Source of the DNA: Acidobacteriota bacterium
GTDB taxonomy: Bacteria; Acidobacteriota; Aminicenantia; Aminicenantales; Saccharicenantaceae
Reading direction: 5' to 3'
DNA length: 64,000 nt
Assembly: GCA_022711665.1 (NCBI GenBank)
Contig: JAKLEN010000002.1
Coordinates: 530,131 to 594,130 of the forward strand
Shown here: piece after piece, positions 32,328 through 41,179 of the stretch
Position numbering within the stretch: the first letter of the stretch is position 1
Layout: every line of letters starts with the position of its first letter
Position numbers and translations under genes: made by a program
Notes under the pieces: model-generated
Databases searched by the model: none
Told to the model about the DNA's origin: nothing
The model's input: the letters and a program-made list of their open reading frames with translations, nothing else

Positions 32328-33115
32328 TGGGGCTTGTTGAGGAACAGGCGTAGGGCCCGGACGAGGTAGGGCTTGAGGGCCTTGCGTTCGACGACGTCGT
32401 CGAGCATGCCGTGGCCGAGCAGGAACTCGGAGCGCTGGAAGCCTTTGGGCAGCTTCTCCTTGATCGTCTGCTCGATGACCCGCGGCCCGGCGAATCCGAT
32501 CAGGGCCTGGGGCTCGGCCACGTTGATGTCGCCGAGCATGGCGAAGCTGGCCGTCGTGCCGCCCGTCGTCGGATCGGCCAGGACGGAGATGAAGGGGATG
32601 CGGGCCTCGCCCAGCCTGGCGATGGCCGCGCTGGTTTTGGCCATCTGCATGAGCGAGAGCATGCCCTCCTGCATGCGCATGCCGCCGGAGCAGGACACGA
32701 CGACGACCGGCCGGCGGTCCTCCAGGGCCCGCTCGCAAGCCCGGGCGATCTTCTCGCCGACGACGGAGGCCACGCTGCCGCCGAGGAAGCCGAACTCCAT
32801 GGCCAGGATGTAGACGGGGATGCCGCCGATCGTGCCCCGGCCCGTGACGACAGCCTCGGCCAGGCCGGTCTTGCGCTCGTATTCGGTGATCCTGACGGCG
32901 TAGGGCTTGACGTCGACGAAACGGAGGGCGTCGAGGGAGTGGAGGTTGGCGTCGAGGACCTCGTAGGCGCCCTCGTCGAAGAGCATCTGCAGGCGCTCCT
33001 CGGCCGAAAGCCGGAAGTGGAAGCTGCAGGCCGGGCAGACGGCCTGGTTGTCGAGGATGTCCTGCTTGTAGAGGATCCGCTGGCAGTTGTTGCAACGGGT
33101 CCAGAGACTGGTCAT
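32324..33115 (-). CDS. accD: Acetyl-CoA carboxylase carboxyltransferase beta subunit
   Basis: A 263-residue subunit that, with AccA, moves the carboxyl group from biotin to acetyl-CoA for fatty-acid synthesis. The N-terminal zinc ribbon is present (CNNC at about 8-11 and CPAC at about 27-30), followed by the crotonase-like carboxyltransferase core (SCSGGMRMQEG, TTGGTTASFAMLGD, AEPQALIGFAGPRVI). It is slightly shorter than the usual 280-300 residues because both ends are compact. ATG at 33115 overlaps the upstream receiver stop. Confidence 0.95.
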   Translation of the reverse strand: MTSLWTRCNNCQRILYKQDILDNQAVCPACSFHFRLSAEERLQMLFDEGAYEVLDANLHSLDALRFVDVKPYAVRITEYERKTGLAEAVVTGRGTIGGIPVYILAMEFGFLGGSVASVVGEKIARACERALEDRRPVVVVSCSGGMRMQEGMLSLMQMAKTSAAIARLGEARIPFISVLADPTTGGTTASFAMLGDINVAEPQALIGFAGPRVIEQTIKEKLPKGFQRSEFLLGHGMLDDVVERKALKPYLVRALRLFLNKPQ

Positions 33116-33600
33116 GTTTGGTGTCCTTTGGCGGCGGGCTTGGCCGGACCGCGGCGACGGCTCTTCAGGGCCTCGATGACGGCGTTCGAGTCGGGCAGCT
33201 CCTCGTCGATGTCGTCCTCGTCGTGGAGGAGGCGCCGGACGGCCGCGCCGAAGGCGGCGGCGTCCAGGGGCTTTTCGAAATACTCCGCCGCGCCCATGCC
33301 GTTGGTCGCCTCCCGGCGGTACTTGGGTCCCTTATAGAGCCCGGTGACGATGATCACCGGCACGCGGCCCTCGGTCTCGCTGAAGATCTTCTGGCAGAGG
33401 TCGAAGCCGTGGAACTTGGGCAACATGGCCTCGAGGACGACCAGGTCGGGCTTCTCGGCCGCAAAGGCCTCGTAGCCGGCCTTGCCGTCGGTCGCCGTGA
33501 TCACGCGAATCTTCTTCTCTTTCAGCAGCTTGGCGATACCGTCCAGGCTGGCCGGGTCGTAGTCGACGACCAGGACCTTTTTATCGGACATCGGACACAT
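33112..33600 (-). CDS. Receiver-domain protein with Glu at the phosphorylation site
   Basis: A 162-residue single-domain response-regulator-like protein. The fold is clear: acidic pocket VLVVDYD, switch Thr in PVIIVTGLY and the conserved Lys in YFEKPLD. At the place of the phospho-accepting Asp there is Glu57 (PDLVVLEAMLP), which cannot be phosphorylated normally and may mimic the active state. A charged C-terminal tail (DDIDEELPDS, then RRRGPAKPAAKG) follows. No kinase is nearby. ATG at 33600, or ATG at 33591 (MSDKK). It heads the accD-folC operon, so it may link a signal to fatty-acid synthesis; that is inference. Confidence 0.85.
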   Translation of the reverse strand: MCPMSDKKVLVVDYDPASLDGIAKLLKEKKIRVITATDGKAGYEAFAAEKPDLVVLEAMLPKFHGFDLCQKIFSETEGRVPVIIVTGLYKGPKYRREATNGMGAAEYFEKPLDAAAFGAAVRRLLHDEDDIDEELPDSNAVIEALKSRRRGPAKPAAKGHQT

Positions 33601-33609
33601 GGCCTAGAT

Positions 33610-33639
33610 ACTGTAGGCAATCCGGGGGGCGCTTGTCAA
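33610..33639 (-). promoter_or_regulatory. Promoter of the receiver-accD-folC operon
   Basis: On the minus strand TTGACA (33639-33634), an 18-base spacer and TACAGT (33615-33610), close to the receiver start at 33600. Confidence 0.55.
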
Positions 33640-33667
33640 ACCCTTAAGGGGGGCCGGGGGCGCGGGA

Positions 33668-33697
33668 TTGTCCCTTTGGCTCGAAAAAGGCTAGAAT
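33668..33697 (+). promoter_or_regulatory. Promoter of rsmA
   Basis: TTGTCC (33668-33673), 18 bases, TAGAAT (33692-33697). The ATG at 33709 begins only 11 bases after the -10 box, so the mRNA would have a leader of about five bases or none; no ribosome site is present. Confidence 0.55.
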
Positions 33698-33708
33698 TGG
33701 CCCGGTCC

Positions 33709-34506
33709 ATGTACAAATCGCGACGGCATGCCCTGGGGCAGCACTTCCTGGCCAATCCGGGGGTGTTGCGCAAGATCGTGTCCGCCGTCGCCCCCCGGCC
33801 CGAGGACGTCATCGTCGAGGCCGGCGCCGGCCGGGGCGTCCTGACCGCCGAGCTGGCCCGGCAGGCCGGGCGGGTCGTCGCCGTGGAAAAGGACGAGCGG
33901 CTCGTGCCCGGGCTGCGGCAGGCCATGCCGGCCAACGTCGAGATCGTCCAGGGGGACATCCTGGCGCTCGATCTCCGGGCGATCCTCGGCCGGGCCGGCG
34001 TCCCGGCCCTGCGCCTGGCCGGGAACATCCCCTATTCGATCTCCTCCCCCCTCCTTTTCAAGGTCCTGGATGAGCGCCGGGCCCTCTCGGACGCAACGTT
34101 CCTCGTCCAGAAGGAGGTGGCCGAGCGGGTCGTCGCCGGGCCGGGCACGAAGGATTACGCCCCGCTCGGCATCCTGCTGCGGAACGAGTTCGAGGCCCGG
34201 ATCGCCTTCCTCGTGGCTCCGGGCTCGTTCTCGCCGCCGCCGAAGGTCCAATCGGCCCTGCTCGTCCTGAAGCGCCGGGCCGCTCCCCTCCTGGCCGGCG
34301 CCGCCGACGAGCCTTTCCGGCTCTTCCTCCGGGCCGCGTTCGCCGAGCGCCGCAAGATGCTCTGGAAGAACCTCGCCCGGCGGGCCGCCCCTGCCGCGCT
34401 CGAGGCCGGCTACGCCGCGCTCGGACTGCCGCGCACGGCCCGGGCCGAAGAGCTTGCTCCCGACGTCCTATACGCCATTTTCCGGGAGCTGAGGTCCAAG
34501 GCCTGA
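33709..34506 (+). CDS. rsmA: 16S rRNA dimethyladenosine transferase RsmA (KsgA)
   Basis: A 265-residue enzyme that dimethylates two adjacent adenines near the 3' end of 16S rRNA. Visible: N-terminal RRHALGQHFLANPGVLRKIV, SAM motif I VEAGAGRGVLTAEL (about 35-48), catalytic NIPYSISSPLL (about 106-116) and a C-terminal helical domain (FAERRKMLWKNL). The frame is open farther upstream, but ATG 33709 fits the family start and sits right behind a promoter. Confidence 0.95.
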   Translation: MYKSRRHALGQHFLANPGVLRKIVSAVAPRPEDVIVEAGAGRGVLTAELARQAGRVVAVEKDERLVPGLRQAMPANVEIVQGDILALDLRAILGRAGVPALRLAGNIPYSISSPLLFKVLDERRALSDATFLVQKEVAERVVAGPGTKDYAPLGILLRNEFEARIAFLVAPGSFSPPPKVQSALLVLKRRAAPLLAGAADEPFRLFLRAAFAERRKMLWKNLARRAAPAALEAGYAALGLPRTARAEELAPDVLYAIFRELRSKA

Positions 34507-34567
34507 ACGAAGGGGGAGAAAGCCGGTGACGCGCACCGGAGCGGCATGGATCCCCGGTCGCGCCTCC

Positions 34568-35821
34568 CTATTTTGCCCGGCCGAAGAGCGGGAAGACATT
34601 CTGGAAAAGATGATCCCTGATGGCCCGGTCCAGGGCCCCCGTGGTGCCTTTCGGAGCGGAGCTGGTCGCGCCGCCGGCCGGCTCGGCATACGTGTTGAAG
34701 GCGATGGCATAGGCCGTCCGCGTCTCGGGGTGATAGTAGAAATGGGTGGCGAAGGCGTTCTGCCCTCCGCTGTGGCAGACATAGCGCGCCCCGAAATGGT
34801 CTTCGAGAAAGAATAGCAGCCCTTGGCGCTCATCGACCGGCGCGTCCGGCGAAGCGGACTCCCCTTCCGCCGCGATACGGAGGACGGGTCGGAACATCTC
34901 TTCGAGGGAGGACCGCTTAAGGACGACATCATAGAGAGCCTGCTTTTTGGGGTCGCCCATCAGGAATTTCAAGTACTTGGCGAAGTCGATGATCGGCGCG
35001 TTCAATCCCCCGTTGGAAACCGTGATCCCGGTGTTCACATCGAATGGCGCGGCGGTCACCTCGGCTCCTTTGACATAATAGCTGTGGGCCCGGTCTTTGA
35101 GCAAATGAGGCGGCGTCGTATCGAAGTAGCTATCGAACATTTGCAGCGGCTTCAGGATATTCTTGTCGACATAGACCTCGTAATCGTCCGTGGTGAGGAT
35201 CTCGATGATCCGGCCCAGGAAGATGATGCCGGGATTGGAGTAGCTCCAGCGGCTGCCCGGCCGGAACTCGATCTCGGTATAAGGGAACATGGCCGCGAGC
35301 TGTTCCCACTTCAGGGGCTCCCAAGGCTGCCAGGGCTTGTCCTTCCATGGCCAGGTCGCGCTCCGGAATCCGGCGCTGTGCGTCATCAACTGCCGGATGG
35401 TGATCTCGTCCATGCCGCCGAAAGGATTGCGGACCTGGCGGAGCTCGGGGATGTAGCGGGTCACGGGGTCGTCCAGGGTCAGCAAGCCGCGGTCGCGCAG
35501 CTGCATGATGGCGATGCCCGTCAGGGTTTTCGTGATCGAGGCCCAATGATAGATGGTGTGATCGCCGGCAGGCCGCGCGGCGTCCTTGTCGGCGTAGCCG
35601 AAATGCTCCGTCGCGATGGTTTCGCCGTCGTGGATCAGGACGAACGAGCTGCCGACGATCCCTGTCTCGACCAATCCCTTTTTATAGTAATCCCGGAAAG
35701 CTTGGAGCGACTTGGCGACGGCCTTGTCGGCCGGCGCGGGTCGCGCGACGGCCGGGCTCAGGGCGATCAGGCCCGCGACGACGCCGAACAAAAGGACCCT
35801 CCGGAATCGTTTTTTGTCCAT
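34568..35821 (-). CDS. Exported serine hydrolase, beta-lactamase/D-aminopeptidase family
   Basis: A 417-residue class-C beta-lactamase-fold enzyme with a signal peptide (VLLFGVVAGLIALSPAVA). Catalytic elements: SxxK in ASITKTLTG (Ser about 94), YSN in WSYSNPGI and a late HSGGQN in the place of the KTG/HTG triad. Relatives include D-aminopeptidases, D-Ala-D-Ala carboxypeptidases and esterases. ATG at 35821 has GGAGGG five bases upstream. It is divergent from the D-aminoacylase across a shared AT-rich palindromic region, so it probably belongs to the D-amino-acid cluster. Confidence 0.88.
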   Translation of the reverse strand: MDKKRFRRVLLFGVVAGLIALSPAVARPAPADKAVAKSLQAFRDYYKKGLVETGIVGSSFVLIHDGETIATEHFGYADKDAARPAGDHTIYHWASITKTLTGIAIMQLRDRGLLTLDDPVTRYIPELRQVRNPFGGMDEITIRQLMTHSAGFRSATWPWKDKPWQPWEPLKWEQLAAMFPYTEIEFRPGSRWSYSNPGIIFLGRIIEILTTDDYEVYVDKNILKPLQMFDSYFDTTPPHLLKDRAHSYYVKGAEVTAAPFDVNTGITVSNGGLNAPIIDFAKYLKFLMGDPKKQALYDVVLKRSSLEEMFRPVLRIAAEGESASPDAPVDERQGLLFFLEDHFGARYVCHSGGQNAFATHFYYHPETRTAYAIAFNTYAEPAGGATSSAPKGTTGALDRAIRDHLFQNVFPLFGRAK

Positions 35822-35842
35822 GTGCCCTCCGCGCCGGATTCG

Positions 35843-35876
35843 TTGAATTCTTAGATACTATACTATATAGTTATAG
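35843..35876 (+). promoter_or_regulatory. Promoter with palindromic operator, site A
   Basis: TTGAAT (35843-35848), exactly 17 bases, TATAGT (35866-35871). The perfect palindrome ACTATATAGT (35862-35871) overlaps the -10 box. The 12-mer TATATAGTTATA (35864-35875) occurs identically at site D (52063-52074). It lies between the serine hydrolase and the D-aminoacylase. Confidence 0.6.
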
Positions 35877-35922
35877 GCATATAAAGGAAAATCAACTCCA
35901 TGATCATCAAATAAGAGGGCCC

Positions 35923-37626
35923 ATGAACAAGACGTTTCGCTTGACAGTTGCGGCCTGCGTCATCTCATTGTCCTTCACGGCCTGCTCGAAACAGGCCCCG
36001 GCGCGGCCCGAGGCCGCCTTGGACCTGGTCATCCAGGGCGCTTATGTCATCGACGGCAGCGGCCATCCCCGGTACCTCGGCGACGTCGGGATCCAGGGGG
36101 ATACGATCGCCGCCGTAGGCGACTTAAAGGGCCGGCCGGCGATCCGGGCCATCCGGGCCGAAGGACGCATCGTCTCGCCCGGGTTCATCGATATGCATAC
36201 GCACTGCGATTCCGGGTTCGGCCGGCCCGAGACGAAGACCAACGTCAACTACCTCACCCAGGGCGTCACGACCGTGGTCACGGGGAACTGCGGATACGGC
36301 CCGTTTTCGATCGCCTCAACGGCGGCCCGATGGGACGAGGCCGGCATGGGCACCAACGCCTGCATCCTCCTCGGTCTGGGCACTGTCCGCGAAGAGGCGA
36401 TGGGCGAAGCCCGGCGGGCCCCCTCCGCGGCCGAGATGGAACGGATGAAAGCGGCCGTGGCCCGGGCCATGAAGGAAGGCGCTTTCGGTGTCAGCACCGG
36501 GCTCCAGTACGTCCCCGGCCGTTACACGGAAACCGGGGAGATCGTCGAGTTGGCCAAGGTTGCGGCCGCCGCGGGCGGCCTCTACGCTTCGCATTTGCGC
36601 AGCGAGGAGGAGAACCTGATCCCGGCCGTCGAGGAGGCCCTCCGTATCGGCGACCTGGCCGGCCTCAGGGTCAATATCTCTCACCTGAAGTCTTCAGGAC
36701 GCCCGAACTGGGGCCGGTTGGAAGAAGCGGTGCGACTGATCTCGGCGGCCCGGGACCGGGGCCTCGAGGCCACGGCCGATATCTATCCCTATGACAAGTC
36801 CGCAACGACCACGCTTGAAACCATCTTTAACGTTCCCCCCGATCTCGAGCCGCTGGCCGGCCTGGAGCGGCAGCTGGCATCCGCCGGCCTTTCTCCCTCT
36901 GAACGCCCGGCCCTCGACGAGCGTTATGCCGTGGAGCTGGCCCGCGTCCTCGCCGATCCCGAAGGCCGCGCCAGGATCCGCAGGCTGACGTCCGAAGGGG
37001 CCGCGGACAAGGTCAACTGGGTGGCCAAAGGCGGTTGGGACAACTTCACGATCATGGCCAGCCGCACCGAGCCGCAGTTCGTCGGGCGCATGTTCCGCGA
37101 TCTGGCCGCGGAGCTGAAGCGCCCGGAGTTCGATATCGCCGCAGACCTCTATGTGCGCGAAAAGCGCGGCCTGCTCATCTCGCTCAGCGCGATGGCGGAA
37201 GGGGACGTTCGCACCGGCCTGCGCCAGCCCTGGTCGATGATCTCCTCGGATGGGGAATCCATCCCGGCGGGAACGGCCGAGCTGGTTCATCCCCGCAACT
37301 ATGGGACATTCCCGCGGGTCCTCGGCGCTTATTCGCGGGAGGCCGGGTTGTTCCCTCTCGAGGAGGCCGTCCGAAAGATGACCTCTCTCCCGGCGCAGGC
37401 GCTCCGCCTGGCAGACCGGGGGCTCATCCGCGTCGGGGCCAAGGCGGATCTGGTCGTGTTCGATCCAGCCGCTGTCCGGGACCGGGCGACGTTCGTGGAA
37501 CCGCATCAATCGAGCGAAGGCATCCTGTTTGTCATCGTCAACGGCAAGGTCAGCGTCGAGAATGGCGTTTTCGCGGGAGCGCTGAACGGAACCACCCTTC
37601 TTTCGTCTCACACAAAAATCGATTGA
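35923..37626 (+). CDS. N-acyl-D-amino-acid deacylase (D-aminoacylase) lipoprotein
   Basis: A 567-residue amidohydrolase-superfamily enzyme releasing D-amino acids from N-acyl derivatives or peptides. A lipobox (SFTAC, Cys about 22) places it on the outside of the cytoplasmic membrane or in the outer membrane. Metal-site motifs are typical of the family: HTHC (His92, His94, Cys95), GNCG (Cys123), GLQYVPGRYTETGEIVELA, HLRSEEE and the ISHLKSSG motif. The extracytoplasmic location is notable, since classical D-aminoacylases are cytosolic. It is the first gene of the plus-strand catabolic run. Confidence 0.93.
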   Translation: MNKTFRLTVAACVISLSFTACSKQAPARPEAALDLVIQGAYVIDGSGHPRYLGDVGIQGDTIAAVGDLKGRPAIRAIRAEGRIVSPGFIDMHTHCDSGFGRPETKTNVNYLTQGVTTVVTGNCGYGPFSIASTAARWDEAGMGTNACILLGLGTVREEAMGEARRAPSAAEMERMKAAVARAMKEGAFGVSTGLQYVPGRYTETGEIVELAKVAAAAGGLYASHLRSEEENLIPAVEEALRIGDLAGLRVNISHLKSSGRPNWGRLEEAVRLISAARDRGLEATADIYPYDKSATTTLETIFNVPPDLEPLAGLERQLASAGLSPSERPALDERYAVELARVLADPEGRARIRRLTSEGAADKVNWVAKGGWDNFTIMASRTEPQFVGRMFRDLAAELKRPEFDIAADLYVREKRGLLISLSAMAEGDVRTGLRQPWSMISSDGESIPAGTAELVHPRNYGTFPRVLGAYSREAGLFPLEEAVRKMTSLPAQALRLADRGLIRVGAKADLVVFDPAAVRDRATFVEPHQSSEGILFVIVNGKVSVENGVFAGALNGTTLLSSHTKID

Positions 37627-37664
37627 CATATATTAATAGATATATAAGAATATATCATTATAAT
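37623..37664 (+). promoter_or_regulatory. AT-rich promoter/operator, site B
   Basis: TTGACA (37623-37628) and a perfect TATAAT (37659-37664) flank GATATAT-N4-ATATATC (37639-37656). The two hexamers are 30 bases apart, so only one may serve a promoter. The 14-mer ATATATCATTATAA (37650-37663) occurs identically at site C. Transcription from the TATAAT would start a few bases before the next gene. Confidence 0.5.
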
Positions 37665-37675
37665 ATCTATTCATT

Positions 37676-38674
37676 ATGGAGATGAGTTTGTCTAATGTCA
37701 GCTCGCCCATCCGGCACTTCCGGGAAATCCCCAAGCTCGGCCTGCTCGGCTCCGCGACTCCCGTCGAGCCGTTGACCCGGCTGGGGGCTGAGCTCGGGGC
37801 GGCCCGTCTTTACATCAAGAGGGATGACTATTCGACTTACCTCGTCGGCGGAAACAAGGCCCGCAAGCTCGAATACTCCATGGCCGAGGTCTTGCGCGGT
37901 AAGGCGACGGCCGTCATCACCGTGGGCTCCGTCCAATCCAACCACGCCCGCATCACGGCCATGGTAGCCCGCCGCCTCGGCCTGAAATGCTACCTCGTTC
38001 TCAACGGCGACCTGACCGCGCGGCCCACAGGCAACCATCTCATCACGAAAGCGCTGGGCATCGAGATCATCCCCGTGGCTTCACGGCAGGATCGGTTGCC
38101 GGCCATGGAGGAATTGGCCAAAGACCTCGAACGGCAAGGGGAGATCGTCGCCAGGATCCCGCTCGGCGCCTCCGACGCCGTCGGGTCCTTTGGGCTGACG
38201 GCCGGCATGGACGAGATCATCGAGCAGGAGAAGGCCCTGGGGATACGTTTCGACGCCATCATGGTCGGATCCTCATCGGGCGGGACCCAGGCCGGCCTCG
38301 AGGTCGGCAAGCGCCTGTTCGGCCGATCCGACCTGCGGATCATCGGCGTCAGCCCGGACGATCCCGCCGCCGACATCCGCAAGGTCGTCATGCGCGTCGG
38401 CGGTCAGATGCTCGACAAGATAGGCGGCGCCGGGTTGAACGAGGAAGACATCGAGATCGACGATGCCCATATCGGCGAGGGCTACGGCATCCCCTCCCCC
38501 GCTTCGGAAGAAGCGGCCCGATTGTTCGCCCGGACCGAAGGCATCCTGCTCGACCCGGTCTATACCAGCAAGGTCGGGGCGGCCCTGATCGACGCCTGCC
38601 GTCAAGGGCGTTTCCTTCCCGGCCAAAATGTCCTATTCTGGCATACCGGAGGCCTGATCGGCCTCTTCAGCTGA
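37676..38674 (+). CDS. PLP-dependent D-cysteine desulfhydrase / ACC deaminase family enzyme
   Basis: A 332-residue tryptophan-synthase-beta-fold enzyme. The PLP lysine is Lys61 in GGNKARKLEY; GSVQSNHARITA, GSSSGGTQAGL and the final FWHTGGLIGLFS are diagnostic. Family members eliminate from D-cysteine or related D-amino acids to give pyruvate, ammonia and sulfide; true ACC deaminases form a small subset. Start uncertain: ATG 37676 or 37682, or TTG 37688 with GGAG six bases upstream. It is cytosolic (no signal) and would consume D-amino acids released outside. Confidence 0.9.
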   Translation: MEMSLSNVSSPIRHFREIPKLGLLGSATPVEPLTRLGAELGAARLYIKRDDYSTYLVGGNKARKLEYSMAEVLRGKATAVITVGSVQSNHARITAMVARRLGLKCYLVLNGDLTARPTGNHLITKALGIEIIPVASRQDRLPAMEELAKDLERQGEIVARIPLGASDAVGSFGLTAGMDEIIEQEKALGIRFDAIMVGSSSGGTQAGLEVGKRLFGRSDLRIIGVSPDDPAADIRKVVMRVGGQMLDKIGGAGLNEEDIEIDDAHIGEGYGIPSPASEEAARLFARTEGILLDPVYTSKVGAALIDACRQGRFLPGQNVLFWHTGGLIGLFS

Positions 38675-38695
38675 ATCCGTCCTTAGGGAGGCTTC

Positions 38696-40096
38696 ATGAG
38701 CCACGAGCTCGGCATTCTCTCTCTCCTGCCTCCCCTCGCGGCGATCGCCCTGGCGTTCTGGAAAAAACAGCTGGTGCCGTCCCTTATCCTCGGCATCTTC
38801 CTGGGCCAGCTCGTCATCGCGCACGGCAACCCCCTGGCCGGCTTTGTCGCCGCGATCGAGCTGGCTCTCCGCGTCACGCGCGCTCCCGGCAATCTCGAGA
38901 TCATTGTTTTCAGCCTTCTCATCGGCGGCCTTCTGGCTCTCATTCGGGAATCCCGCGGCTTCGAGGGATTCATCGCCTGGGCCGAACGGCGCCGGCTATC
39001 CGGCCGCGGTCCGGTCTTCGGCATGACCTTCCTGATCGGCGTCAGCATCATCATCGAGAATTATTCGAATATCCTGGTCAACGGCTCGACCATGCGCCCT
39101 CTCTATGACCGTCTCGGCATCTCTCGTGAGCGGCTCGGCTATTTCATCCACACGATCAGCATCAACACGGTCGCGCTCGTCATCTTTAACGGCTGGGGCG
39201 CTTTCTATATGAGCCTTCTTCAGACCCAGGGCGTCGAGCAGCCCCTGAAGATCATCGGGGCCAGCATTCCCATGAACTTCTATTGCCTGGCCAGCCTCGC
39301 GCTGGTCGCCGTGGTCATGGCCACGGGCCTGACCATAGGACCGATGAAAGCCGCCGAGCGCCGAACGGCCGCGGGCCCCGCGGTCGATCGGGCCGAGGCC
39401 CGCGCCGACGGCCCGGCCTCCAATACCGCGGCGGCGCCGCCCCGGGCCCTGACCCTCGTCCTTCCGATCGTCGTCCTCCTGGGAACGGTCGTTTTGAGCC
39501 TCTATGTGACGGGACACGGGCAGATCAGCCGCGGCTCGGGTTCGGCGTCCATCCTTTACGGCGTCATAGCGGCGATCCTCGCTCTGGCGGCCCTCCTCCT
39601 GTCCAAGAGGACCTTCTCGCCCCAGGCGATGCTGGACATCCTGTTCCGCGGCGTGGCCGAGCTTCTGCCTGTCGGGCTTCTGCTGGTCCTGGCCCTGTCC
39701 CTTGGCGATCTCTGCAAAACGCTGGGCACCGGGGCGTTCCTGGCCGGGCTCGCCCGGGAGCACCTTCCGACCGCCATCCTCCCGGCCGTTATTTTCGCTT
39801 TGAGCTGCATTATCTCCTTCGCCACCGGCACATCCTATGGGACCTTCGCCATCATGGTCCCCATCGGCGTCCCGATGGCCCTGTCGGCCGGACTGCCGCT
39901 GCCGCTGATGTTCGCGGCTTGCGTCAGCGGCGGCGTTTTCGGCGACAACTGCTCGCCGATCTCGGATACCAGCATCGTTACAGGCATGGCCGCCCGGATC
40001 GATGTGGTCGCCCACACCCGGACCCAGATCCCCTACGCGCTGATCGCCGCATCGATCGCCGTGGGCCTCTTCCTCGTGGCCGGCCTGACGGCTTGA
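38696..40096 (+). CDS. NhaC-type antiporter, probable amino-acid or ion exchanger
   Basis: A 466-residue membrane protein with about eleven hydrophobic segments and the Na+/H+ antiporter NhaC-family signature residues (ENYSNILVNGSTMRPL, a conserved gating region; FGDNCSPISDTSIV near 430). Members exchange Na+ or H+, and some carry malate, lactate or amino acids. Here, between D-amino-acid enzymes, it may import the liberated substrates (inference). AGGGAGG lies five bases before ATG 38696. Confidence 0.88.
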   Translation: MSHELGILSLLPPLAAIALAFWKKQLVPSLILGIFLGQLVIAHGNPLAGFVAAIELALRVTRAPGNLEIIVFSLLIGGLLALIRESRGFEGFIAWAERRRLSGRGPVFGMTFLIGVSIIIENYSNILVNGSTMRPLYDRLGISRERLGYFIHTISINTVALVIFNGWGAFYMSLLQTQGVEQPLKIIGASIPMNFYCLASLALVAVVMATGLTIGPMKAAERRTAAGPAVDRAEARADGPASNTAAAPPRALTLVLPIVVLLGTVVLSLYVTGHGQISRGSGSASILYGVIAAILALAALLLSKRTFSPQAMLDILFRGVAELLPVGLLLVLALSLGDLCKTLGTGAFLAGLAREHLPTAILPAVIFALSCIISFATGTSYGTFAIMVPIGVPMALSAGLPLPLMFAACVSGGVFGDNCSPISDTSIVTGMAARIDVVAHTRTQIPYALIAASIAVGLFLVAGLTA

Positions 40097-40156
40097 TCCG
40101 GGCCCGCCCGCGGAGGGAAGCCGGCCGCGGCGCGGGAACGGCGCGGAGAGAAGAAC

Positions 40157-41161
40157 ATGAACGGAACCCCGAAAACGCTGCTTCTGACGAGGGCCGACCT
40201 CGAACCGCTGATGGATCCCTCGCGGCTGATCGACGCCGTCGAAAAGGCCTTCCGCGCCCGGTCGGCCGGCGGCTCTTTCGGCAACGCCATGATCCACGGC
40301 ACAACGCCCGGCGCCCTCGAGTTCCACGTCAAGGCCGGCGGGCTCGTCTGGGACGACCGGCTCTACTATGGCTTGAAAGCCAACGGCAGCTGTTTCGGCA
40401 ATCGGGAGAGCCGCGGCCTGCCGAACATCCTCGGCGCGATACTGCTTTTCGACGGCGAGTCGGGCTATCCCCTGGCGATCCTCGAATCCACGGTTTTAAC
40501 CCGTCACCGCACGGCGGCGGGCACGGCCGCCGCCCTCCGGCGGCTGGCGCCCGCAGGAGCCGGCACCGCGGCCATCCTCGGCTGCGGCAGCCAGGGGCGG
40601 ACGCACGCCCGCTATCTCCGCGAGGTTCTTCCCCTCGCGGAGATCTGGGCCTACGACGCGGACCCGTCGGCCGCCCGGGCTTTCGCCGCGGCGGCGGCCG
40701 GGGACCTGAGCCTGCCCGTGCATGTCGCGGAAAGGCCGGCGGAAGCAGCCTCCCGGTCGCGCGTGATCGTCACCTGCACCCCGTCGCGGGTCCCCCTTCT
40801 GGCGAAGGGAGACATCCGGCCCGGCACGACCGTCGCCGCTGTCGGCGCGGACAGCCCGGACAAGCAGGAGCTTGAGGCTCGCGTTCTGGCGGGAGCCAAG
40901 GTCGTCGTGGACATCCTCGACCAATGCGCGGCGGCCGGCGAGCTCCATCACGCCATCGCGGAAGGCATGATGAGCCGGACCGATGTCCATGCGGAGATCG
41001 GCGACATCATCGCCGGCCTGAAGCCGGGCCGGGAATCCGACGCCGAGACGATCGTGTACGACGCGACCGGGACGGCGCTCCAGGACGCGGCCGGAGCGAT
41101 CGTCGCCTACGAGGAGGCCCGCCGGCGCGGCGTTGGACGGGCCCTGGAATTGTTCGCCTGA
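40157..41161 (+). CDS. Ornithine cyclodeaminase / mu-crystallin family enzyme
   Basis: A 334-residue NAD(P)-binding enzyme of the OCD/mu-crystallin family, with substrate-binding HVKAGGLVWDDRLYYGLKAN, Rossmann motif ILGCGSQGRTHARYL (about 139-153) and VIVTCTPSRVPLL. Members act as ornithine cyclodeaminases, alanine or lysine dehydrogenases, or ketimine/pyrroline-2-carboxylate reductases. In this setting reduction of cyclic imines from D-proline, hydroxyproline or lysine derivatives is plausible; sequence alone does not decide. GGAGAGAAG precedes ATG 40157. No signal peptide. Confidence 0.88.
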   Translation: MNGTPKTLLLTRADLEPLMDPSRLIDAVEKAFRARSAGGSFGNAMIHGTTPGALEFHVKAGGLVWDDRLYYGLKANGSCFGNRESRGLPNILGAILLFDGESGYPLAILESTVLTRHRTAAGTAAALRRLAPAGAGTAAILGCGSQGRTHARYLREVLPLAEIWAYDADPSAARAFAAAAAGDLSLPVHVAERPAEAASRSRVIVTCTPSRVPLLAKGDIRPGTTVAAVGADSPDKQELEARVLAGAKVVVDILDQCAAAGELHHAIAEGMMSRTDVHAEIGDIIAGLKPGRESDAETIVYDATGTALQDAAGAIVAYEEARRRGVGRALELFA

Positions 41162-41179
41162 CGGATCGGGAGGCCATCG

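Noticed and set aside
34568..35821. A true beta-lactamase resistance gene
   Set aside because: The SxxK and YxN motifs are shared by D-aminopeptidases and esterases of the same fold; gene context favours those.
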